Shown here: positions 1 through 5,057 of the stretch, piece after piece
How positions within the stretch are numbered: position 1 is the first letter of the stretch
Layout of the letters: the number at the start of each line of letters is the position of its first letter
Source: an uncultured Oscillospiraceae bacterium
GTDB taxonomy: Bacteria; Bacillota; Clostridia; Oscillospirales; Acutalibacteraceae
Direction: 5' to 3'
DNA: 5,057 bases
Assembly: GCA_958451705.1 (NCBI GenBank)
Contig: CAUDRD010000135.1
Span: 1 to 5,057 of the forward strand
Position numbers and translations under genes: made by a program
Notes under the pieces: generated by a model
The model's input: only the letters and a program-made list of their open reading frames with translations
The model's database searches: none
Told to the model about the DNA's origin: nothing

Positions 1-1563
1 AAAATCCTGTACCTGCTCCGGACGTATTTTAAGCTTTTTAAGAAACAATGCCAGTTCTACCGCATCCTTTAAAGTGCTTCCCGGATGAGAGGACATAAGA
101 TATGGAACAAGATACTGCTCCTTTTCGCTTTCGCCGCAGAGACGAAAGTATTTTTTTGAAAACTCAATATAGGCCTCGATATGAGGCTTGCCCATTTTGT
201 CCAGAACCGCTGCGGAACAATGCTCCGGCGCTACCTTAAGCTGTCCGCTTACATGATACTTAACGAGCTCTCGGAAAAAGGTGTCGTCCTTATCCTCCAA
301 AAGATAATCGTAACGGATACCTGAACGGATAAACACTTTTTTGACCTTCGGCAATTCACGGACCTGACGGAGTATGGAAAGATATTCGCTGTGGTCAACC
401 TTAAGCTGCGGACATGGCTTTGGGGCAAGACACTTTTTGCCCTTGCAGAGTCCCTTGTTTTCCTGAATATCACAGGAAGGTCTTCTAAAGTTTGCGGTGG
501 GTCCGCCGATGTCATGGATATATCCCTTGAAATCGGGAAGCTTTGTAAGCTTTTCCGCTTCTGCAATTATGGACTCTCTGCTTCTTGTAGTGACATAACG
601 TCCCTGATGAAAAGCGATTGAACAGAAATTGCAGGCTCCGAAACACCCTCTGTTATGGGTTATGGAAAACTTAACTTCGGAAAGCCCCGGCACTCCACCT
701 AATTCGTCATAGGAAGGGTGCCACGCTCTCATATAAGGCAGAGCATAAACCTTATCCAGTTCTTCGGTTGTAAGAGGCGGCATGGGCGGATTCTGCACAA
801 GCATTCTCTTTCCATGTCTCTGCTTAATAAGCTTGCCTCTTATGTGGTCCTGCTCGTCCTGCTGTATACGGCAGGAAATAGCGTATTCTCTCTTGCTGTT
901 AATAACGTTTTCAAGGGAGGGACACTCTGCGCCGTAAAGTGGAGTTTCGGAAACAGGACAGCTGTAGCAGGTTCCCTTTACATCATGTATTTCATCAATA
1001 TTCTCACCGTTTCTCAAACGGTTGGCTATTTCAATTGTCTGGTTTTCTCCCATTCCGTAAACCAGCAAATCGGCGCCGGAGTCAAATAGAATGGAACTGC
1101 GTATACGGTCATCCCAGTAGTCATAGTGAGCAAAGCGTCTGAGTGAAGCTTCAAGTCCGCCTATAATTATGGGGACATCTCCGTAAGCCTCTCTTATTCG
1201 ATTACAGTAAACTATCACCGCTCTGTCGGGACGTTTTCCCGCTTTTCCGCCGGGAGTATAGGCATCGTCGCTTCTGTGCTTTTTTGCCGCCGTATAATGG
1301 GCAACCATAGAGTCTATATTGCCGGAGGAGACAAAAAATCCAAGTTTCGGCTTTCCGAACTCTTTAAAGGACTGAGCATTTCTATAATCCGGCTGGGATA
1401 AAAATCCGACTCGGAAACCTTCATTTTCAAGAACACGGGTTATAATCGCCGCTCCAAAGCTGGGATGATCCACATATGCGTCTCCTGAAACATAGACAAA
1501 ATCCACGTCTTCCCAGCCTCTTGCCTCCATTTCGGCTCTTGTTATTGGTAAAAATGAATTCAT
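1..1563 (-). CDS. ygiQ: YgiQ family radical SAM protein, C-terminus cut off by the window edge
   Basis: This frame is open from ATG at 1563-1561 to the left edge, giving 521 residues without a stop. Family members are usually about 600-700 aa, so the C-terminal part, including the DUF3362-type region, lies outside. Residues about 1-290 match the YgiQ N-terminal domain: it starts MNSFLPITRAEME and carries the hallmark GGLEASLRRFAHYDYWDDRI at 135-154. The radical SAM core follows, with its 4Fe-4S motif CFGACNFC at 307-314 (Cys307, Cys311, Cys314). A second cysteine cluster (Cys364, Cys373, Cys378, Cys384) is followed by the conserved KKVFIRSGIRYDYL (408-421). The protein should bind SAM and one or more Fe-S clusters in the cytoplasm; the family's reaction and substrate are unknown. 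The start is supported by a GGAGGA site 6 nt upstream, inside the spoIIIE 3' end. The start lies 2 nt after the spoIIIE stop, so translation is probably coupled. Family assignment is firm; function is not. Confidence 0.95.
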   Translation of the reverse strand, partial: MNSFLPITRAEMEARGWEDVDFVYVSGDAYVDHPSFGAAIITRVLENEGFRVGFLSQPDYRNAQSFKEFGKPKLGFFVSSGNIDSMVAHYTAAKKHRSDDAYTPGGKAGKRPDRAVIVYCNRIREAYGDVPIIIGGLEASLRRFAHYDYWDDRIRSSILFDSGADLLVYGMGENQTIEIANRLRNGENIDEIHDVKGTCYSCPVSETPLYGAECPSLENVINSKREYAISCRIQQDEQDHIRGKLIKQRHGKRMLVQNPPMPPLTTEELDKVYALPYMRAWHPSYDELGGVPGLSEVKFSITHNRGCFGACNFCSIAFHQGRYVTTRSRESIIAEAEKLTKLPDFKGYIHDIGGPTANFRRPSCDIQENKGLCKGKKCLAPKPCPQLKVDHSEYLSILRQVRELPKVKKVFIRSGIRYDYLLEDKDDTFFRELVKYHVSGQLKVAPEHCSAAVLDKMGKPHIEAYIEFSKKYFRLCGESEKEQYLVPYLMSSHPGSTLKDAVELALFLKKLKIRPEQVQDF

Positions 1564-1565
1564 GT

Positions 1566-4148
1566 TTATTCCTCCGATGTATTCTGGTTGTCGGAAGCGA
1601 GAGCGTTCATCTCCATCCACTGCTGTTTTGTCATAAGCACCTTTCTGGGCTTGCTTCCCTCAAAGGGTCCGACAATACCCCTTTCTTCAAGGGTATCTAC
1701 AAGCCTTGCAGCACGGGCATAGCCAAGGCGAAGCTTTCTCTGAAGAAGAGTTGTAGACGCCATCTGCGCCTCTACCACCACTTCAATGGCTTTGGAAAGC
1801 ATTTCATCCTCTTCTTCACCGCCGTCGGTAAAGTCGGAAGAACCGCCTTTTTTCTTACTTGTATCCGCAGCAGCCTGACGCTCAATTTCTTCGTTTATCT
1901 CTTCGTCGTAATTAGCAGACTCCTGAGACTTAATAAAGTCAACAACAGATTCTACCTCTTCGTCAGTAAGGAAACAGCCCTGAACACGTATAGGCTTTGC
2001 AGCACCTATGGGATTAAAGAGCATATCGCCGTTACCTAAAAGCTTTTCCGCTCCCGCAGAGTCAAGAATCGTACGAGAGTCTATCTGTGAAGAAACCGTA
2101 AGAGCTATTCGGCTTGGTATGTTGGCCTTAATAAGTCCGGTAATAACGTCAACAGACGGACGCTGAGTAGCTATTACAAGATGCATACCGGCGGCACGGG
2201 CCATCTGTGCCAAACGGCAGATTGAATCTTCAACTTCATTGGGAGCCGCCATCATAAGGTCTGAAAGCTCATCTATAAAAATAACAATATGGGGAAGCTT
2301 TTTCATATCAGGCGTATTTTCGCAAAGCTTATTGTAGCCCTTCATATCCCTTACGTTCGCCTGTGAAAAGAGCTTATATCTGTTGAGCATTTCGGAAACT
2401 GCCCAGTTAAGAGCGCCTGATGCCTTTCTCGGGTCTGTAACAACAGGTACAAGAAGGTGCGGTATGCCGTTATAAACTGTGAACTCAACCTTTTTGGGGT
2501 CTATCATAAGGAGCTTTACTTCATCGGGACGTGCATTATAAAGGATACTTATTATCATTGAGTTAACGCACACCGATTTACCCGAACCTGTTGTACCGGC
2601 AATAAGCAGATGGGGCATTTTTGATAAGTCGGCACAGGTTACATTACCTGTTATATCCTTACCCAGGGCAACATTCAATTTGCTCTTTGCCAGTCTAAAC
2701 TGGTTTGTATCGATTATTTCCCTTGCCGTAACGACTTCACGGTGCTTATTTGGAATTTCTATACCTACAGCAGCTTTATTAGGAATCGGCGCTTCAATAC
2801 GCACACCGGAAGCGGCAAGGTTAAGGGCTATATCATCGGCAAGGTTTGTAATACGGCTTATTTTTACACCAGCCGACGGTTTAAGCTCATATCTTGTAAC
2901 GGAGGGACCTCGGCTTATATCTATAACCTTTGTTTCAACTCCGAAACTCTTAAGAGTGGAAACAAGGGTGCTTGCATTTTGTTTAAGTTCCTCGCTGTCA
3001 ATAGAAGAAGAGAACTTTGTACCCTTTCTCAAGCAGTCAATAGGCGGGAATTTATAGTTTGCGCCGCTATCGTCTTTACCGGAGGACTGCGCTTTTATCT
3101 CGGAAGCTATTTCCGCCGGCACAGCAGTTTTAGCAGCGGCAGATTTTTGCGCCGCTTTTTTTACAATATCGTCAATTCCGGAAGCCGGGCTTTGTACGCC
3201 GGTTTTTTCCTGAGAAACGGTTTCGGCAGGTTTCTCGTATTTTTTCTCTTCACGCTCTATATCGAAAATTTTAGCGATTGCTTCATCTTCGGAATTTCTT
3301 TTAGTTCTCTTTCCGCCTGTTCTGCTTTTAGCTTTACTTTTCTGGTCAAAAATAGTTGTTATTTCATCATCGTCGTCAGCAGTTCTTTTCCTAGGCACAT
3401 CTGTATCATCATCAGGACCTAAATCTACGTCGATGTTAAAGCGTTTACCACGTATCGGCATCATTTCGTTTGCCTTTACCTCGGAATACTCCTCTATTTT
3501 TTTAACGGGAGTCCAAAGAGTTTTAAAAAGCTTTATAAGGGTTGTACCAGTTATAAGCATAACCATGACAAAAATCAAAATTATATCGGTAATGGCGGCT
3601 CCGGTTTTGCCGAAAACCTTCATAAGTAATCCGCCGACTATAGCTCCAAACACTCCGCCGTTTGCATGGGAAATGCCCATTTTATAAGAGTCTTTTATAT
3701 CCTCCCAAATTGACACATTGTCAAAGTTTCCGCTGAATATGTAAAAGGCTCCGCAAATGAAAACTATGAGCGCCGTAATTTCAAAGAGCTTAAATCCTAT
3801 TTTATCGTCCGTTTTCTCCATAGCGTACATAACGGACACATAAATCATTATAAGCGGCCAAAGGAAGGCGCAGTATCCGAACAGTCCGAAAATGACGTTT
3901 CTCATTACCTGCCAGAAGCTTTCGCCGGGAATAATTGTTACAAAAAGAAAGAATACAGAAAACGCAAATAAAAGTATTGCCGTTATCTGCTTTTTGGCTT
4001 TAAGCCTTGACTCATCAATTATTTCGATATTATTTTTCTTTTTCGCCGCAGTACTTTTAGACTTAGACGGGCTTTTTTTAGCGGTTGCGCTTCTTCCGGC
4101 AGTTTTGGTGCCGGGTTTTCTGCTTTTGGTTCCTGTTGCTTTTGCCAT
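1566..4148 (-). CDS. spoIIIE: SpoIIIE/FtsK-type DNA translocase
   Basis: This is a complete 860-residue ATP-driven, membrane-anchored double-stranded DNA pump acting at division or sporulation septa. Residues 1-40 are a Lys/Ser/Ala-rich cytosolic tail. Hydrophobic segments lie near 55-75, 85-110, 119-140, 163-180 (Gly-rich) and 184-205, fitting the usual multi-pass membrane domain. Residues about 210-365 form a charged, low-complexity linker with acidic runs (246-262) then basic runs (270-284). The motor carries Walker A GTTGSGKS (518-525), Walker B IVIFIDEL (621-628) and the conserved TQRPSVDVITGLIKANIPSR (661-680). An acidic linker (about 745-782) leads to the gamma winged-helix domain (about 783-840, with LRLGYARAARLVDTLEERGI), which in this family reads orienting DNA sequences. 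The start has GGAGGG 6 nt upstream. The tepA-ylzJ neighbourhood favours SpoIIIE over a purely vegetative FtsK, but in Clostridia a single copy may do both jobs. Confidence 0.97.
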   Translation of the reverse strand: MAKATGTKSRKPGTKTAGRSATAKKSPSKSKSTAAKKKNNIEIIDESRLKAKKQITAILLFAFSVFFLFVTIIPGESFWQVMRNVIFGLFGYCAFLWPLIMIYVSVMYAMEKTDDKIGFKLFEITALIVFICGAFYIFSGNFDNVSIWEDIKDSYKMGISHANGGVFGAIVGGLLMKVFGKTGAAITDIILIFVMVMLITGTTLIKLFKTLWTPVKKIEEYSEVKANEMMPIRGKRFNIDVDLGPDDDTDVPRKRTADDDDEITTIFDQKSKAKSRTGGKRTKRNSEDEAIAKIFDIEREEKKYEKPAETVSQEKTGVQSPASGIDDIVKKAAQKSAAAKTAVPAEIASEIKAQSSGKDDSGANYKFPPIDCLRKGTKFSSSIDSEELKQNASTLVSTLKSFGVETKVIDISRGPSVTRYELKPSAGVKISRITNLADDIALNLAASGVRIEAPIPNKAAVGIEIPNKHREVVTAREIIDTNQFRLAKSKLNVALGKDITGNVTCADLSKMPHLLIAGTTGSGKSVCVNSMIISILYNARPDEVKLLMIDPKKVEFTVYNGIPHLLVPVVTDPRKASGALNWAVSEMLNRYKLFSQANVRDMKGYNKLCENTPDMKKLPHIVIFIDELSDLMMAAPNEVEDSICRLAQMARAAGMHLVIATQRPSVDVITGLIKANIPSRIALTVSSQIDSRTILDSAGAEKLLGNGDMLFNPIGAAKPIRVQGCFLTDEEVESVVDFIKSQESANYDEEINEEIERQAAADTSKKKGGSSDFTDGGEEEDEMLSKAIEVVVEAQMASTTLLQRKLRLGYARAARLVDTLEERGIVGPFEGSKPRKVLMTKQQWMEMNALASDNQNTSEE
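1570..1575 (-). promoter_or_regulatory. Ribosome binding site of ygiQ inside the spoIIIE 3' end
   Basis: GGAGGA on the minus strand lies 6 nt before the ygiQ ATG and is made from the last sense codons of spoIIIE, just before its TAA. Ribosomes finishing spoIIIE would pass over this site, consistent with translational coupling. It also fixes the ygiQ start at 1563. Confidence 0.85.
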
Positions 4149-4154
4149 CCTTTT

Positions 4155-4160
4155 CCCTCC
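4155..4160 (-). promoter_or_regulatory. Ribosome binding site of spoIIIE
   Basis: GGAGGG on the minus strand, 6 nt upstream of the spoIIIE ATG at 4148-4146, in the 33-nt gap after ylzJ. It is a strong, well-spaced Shine-Dalgarno and decides the start codon of the 860-residue protein. Confidence 0.85.
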
Positions 4161-4173
4161 GAAATATGTAGTG

Positions 4174-4191
4174 TAGGCCTATTAAGGCCTA
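4174..4191. repeat. 7-bp inverted repeat over the ylzJ stop codon
   Basis: TAGGCCT (4174-4180) and AGGCCTA (4185-4191) form a perfect 7-bp stem with a 4-nt loop. The ylzJ stop codon (4182-4184) lies in the loop. AGGCCT is itself palindromic, so the same bases also read as a direct repeat of the 8-mer AGGCCTAT (4175-4182 and 4185-4192). On the transcribed strand no U-run follows, so this is not a classical intrinsic terminator. It could be an RNA processing or translation-modulating hairpin between ylzJ and spoIIIE, or chance. Confidence 0.5.
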
Positions 4192-4382
4192 TAAAAGTTG
4201 TTTTTATCTTTTAAATCTATTTTACCCAAATAATCATAGGGATTTGTCGAAAAAAAGCTTGTAAGCTCTTTCTTTCCGTCTTTAAGGGAATACATTGCGT
4301 ATCCATTTTCTATAGGTACTGTTTCACAGTTTTCGGGCTCCTGATAAAACACCTCGTCAAGGGAAACAATAGTGTGAAGCAT
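4182..4382 (-). CDS. ylzJ: YlzJ-like small protein
   Basis: A 66-residue protein starting MLHTIVSLDEVFYQE, with a central NGYAMYSL segment and a C-terminal STNPYDYLGK segment. These resemble the YlzJ-like family, whose members are of this size and sit between tepA and spoIIIE in spore-forming Firmicutes. Its position here is exactly that. It has no signal peptide or membrane segment, so it is probably a soluble cytoplasmic protein. No biochemical role is established for the family. The ATG lies 2 nt after the tepA stop, and a purine-rich AAGGGGGA in the tepA 3' end (core 4390-4394, 7 nt before the ATG) serves as Shine-Dalgarno. The match rests mainly on synteny, length and the N-terminal MLHTIV motif. 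Confidence 0.85.
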   Translation of the reverse strand: MLHTIVSLDEVFYQEPENCETVPIENGYAMYSLKDGKKELTSFFSTNPYDYLGKIDLKDKNNFYRP

Positions 4383-4384
4383 GA

Positions 4385-5023
4385 TTATTCCCCCTTTTCG
4401 GCCCTTTGCTTTTCTATCATTTCATAAAGGCAGTTAAGTGCCTGAGAAAGGCCCCCTAAAGAATCAATAAGCCCCGCTTTAACTGCCGCTTCACCGTCGA
4501 GAACAGTTCCCACATCCATTACGAGCTCACCTGTCGCCATCATAAGGCTTCTGAATTTTTCGGAAGTTATTTCAGAATTTTCGCAGACAAACCTAACTAT
4601 CCTCTCCTGCATTTTGTCAAAATAGGAAAGGGTCTGGGGGACCCCTAAAACAAGGCCGTTCATTCTTACAGGATGTATCGTCATTGTGGCAGACGGAGCA
4701 ATAAAGGATTTCTTTGCTGATACGGCTAATGGTACTCCGATGGAATGACCGCCGCCGAGGACAAGGGACACGGTAGGCTTTTCCATGCCTGCAATCAGCT
4801 CCGCAATGGCAAGTCCGGCTTCAATATCTCCCCCGACGGTGTTCAGTATAATAATCAGTCCTTCAATCTCATTGCTTTCCTCAATTGCCACAAGCTGGGG
4901 TATTACATGCTCATATTTTGTGGTTTTATTCTGTACGGGCAGAATGTAATGACCTTCAATCTGACCGATTACAGTAAGGCAATGTATTAGATGGCCGTTT
5001 TTATTAACGGTAACCGAAACAGT
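4385..5023 (-). CDS. tepA: TepA-like ClpP-family serine protease, 5' end interrupted or partial
   Basis: The open frame from the base after an in-frame TAA (5026-5024) to the stop at 4387-4385 gives 212 residues. It matches the ClpP-fold TepA (YmfB) family. Conserved segments are CLTVIGQIEGHY (15-26), QNKTTKYEHVIPQL (31-44) and LNTVGGDIEAGLAIAELIAG (60-79). Ser in GGGHSIG (residue 94), His in TIHPVR (117) and Asp in VMDVGT (170) fit a ClpP-type catalytic triad, so the enzyme looks active. In B. subtilis the homologue has been linked to protein translocation and to SASP breakdown in spore outgrowth. No ATG, GTG or TTG occurs in frame until GTG at 4891-4889. A start there lacks a Shine-Dalgarno and would discard 44 residues, most of them conserved, so the true N-terminus is probably upstream and disrupted or mis-sequenced. 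ylzJ follows after 2 nt. Confidence 0.85.
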   Translation of the reverse strand, partial: TVSVTVNKNGHLIHCLTVIGQIEGHYILPVQNKTTKYEHVIPQLVAIEESNEIEGLIIILNTVGGDIEAGLAIAELIAGMEKPTVSLVLGGGHSIGVPLAVSAKKSFIAPSATMTIHPVRMNGLVLGVPQTLSYFDKMQERIVRFVCENSEITSEKFRSLMMATGELVMDVGTVLDGEAAVKAGLIDSLGGLSQALNCLYEMIEKQRAEKGE

Positions 5024-5057
5024 TTATTTTATTACGCCGTCGTTAACCCGTGTAAAC
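5024..5057 (-). other. Sequence upstream of the tepA open frame, with in-frame TAA
   Basis: Ten codons (FTRVNDGVIK) are open in the tepA frame from the right edge and end at TAA (5026-5024). They contain no start codon and no Shine-Dalgarno. This may be the N-terminal coding part of tepA broken by one stop codon, or non-coding leader. The sequence is too short to decide. Confidence 0.4.

Noticed and set aside
249..566. Minus-strand open frame of 105 codons within the ygiQ region.
   Set aside because: It is in a different frame from ygiQ, which is continuous and carries all the family motifs through this stretch.
1476..2039. Plus-strand open frame of 187 codons opposite ygiQ and spoIIIE.
   Set aside because: It lies antisense across the junction of two well-supported genes, has no Shine-Dalgarno, and its Leu/Arg/Ser-rich product resembles no family I know. 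It is a shadow of the real genes.
2742..3422. Plus-strand open frame of 226 codons inside spoIIIE.
   Set aside because: It is fully antisense to the spoIIIE linker and motor region. Its Phe/Ser/Arg-rich composition is what the reverse of Lys/Glu/Ala-rich coding sequence gives.
4385..5026. Reassignment of TAA to a sense codon, suggested by the TAA in the tepA 5' end.
   Set aside because: tepA, ylzJ and spoIIIE all end at TAA at their expected family lengths, each followed promptly by the next gene's start. TAA therefore works as stop here.
5026..5056. Possible sigma-A type promoter on the minus strand: TTTACA (5056-5051) and TAAAAT (5031-5026).
   Set aside because: The spacer is 19 nt, longer than ideal, and the AT-rich sequence makes such matches likely by chance. 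No start codon with a Shine-Dalgarno follows where a transcript from it would need one. It stays possible only if tepA has a non-canonical start.
1..5057. Search for mobile elements, CRISPR arrays, tRNA or rRNA genes, attachment sites and phage genes.
   Set aside because: Nearly every base belongs to the four genes. I saw no spaced repeats, terminal inverted repeats, transposase motifs or tRNA-like folds.

Overview
The window is a run of four bacterial genes, all on the minus strand and packed almost without gaps. It reads from the right edge to the left: a tepA-like ClpP-family protease (5' end problematic), ylzJ, a complete spoIIIE/ftsK DNA translocase, and a ygiQ-type radical SAM protein cut off by the left edge. 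The order tepA-ylzJ-spoIIIE is the one known from Bacillus subtilis and many spore-forming Firmicutes. With the protein sequences and the moderate GC content, it points to a Clostridia member, plausibly an Oscillospiraceae/Ruminococcaceae-type gut anaerobe. The family-level placement is inference from recalled homologues, not a search.

Layout. About 4385-5023 is tepA, with recognisable Ser-His-Asp protease residues but no normal start codon and an in-frame TAA just upstream of the conserved part. About 4182-4382 is the 66-residue YlzJ-like protein. A 7-bp hairpin sits over the ylzJ stop codon in the short gap before spoIIIE. About 1566-4148 is SpoIIIE (860 aa) with membrane domain, charged linker, motor and C-terminal gamma domain. 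About 1-1563 is YgiQ, 521 residues visible, with its radical SAM cysteine motif and a second cysteine-rich segment.

How they fit. Two junctions (tepA/ylzJ and spoIIIE/ygiQ) share the layout of a TAA stop, two bases, then ATG, with the Shine-Dalgarno inside the end of the upstream gene. This suggests one polycistronic transcript with translational coupling. SpoIIIE pumps DNA across septa, notably into the forespore. TepA has been linked to spore outgrowth in B. subtilis. YlzJ and YgiQ have no established function. No convincing promoter or terminator is visible, so the operon probably starts beyond the right edge and continues past the left edge.

The window is compact core-genome DNA. I found no mobile element, CRISPR, RNA gene or undescribed system. 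The most checkable oddity is the TAA at the 5' end of tepA.
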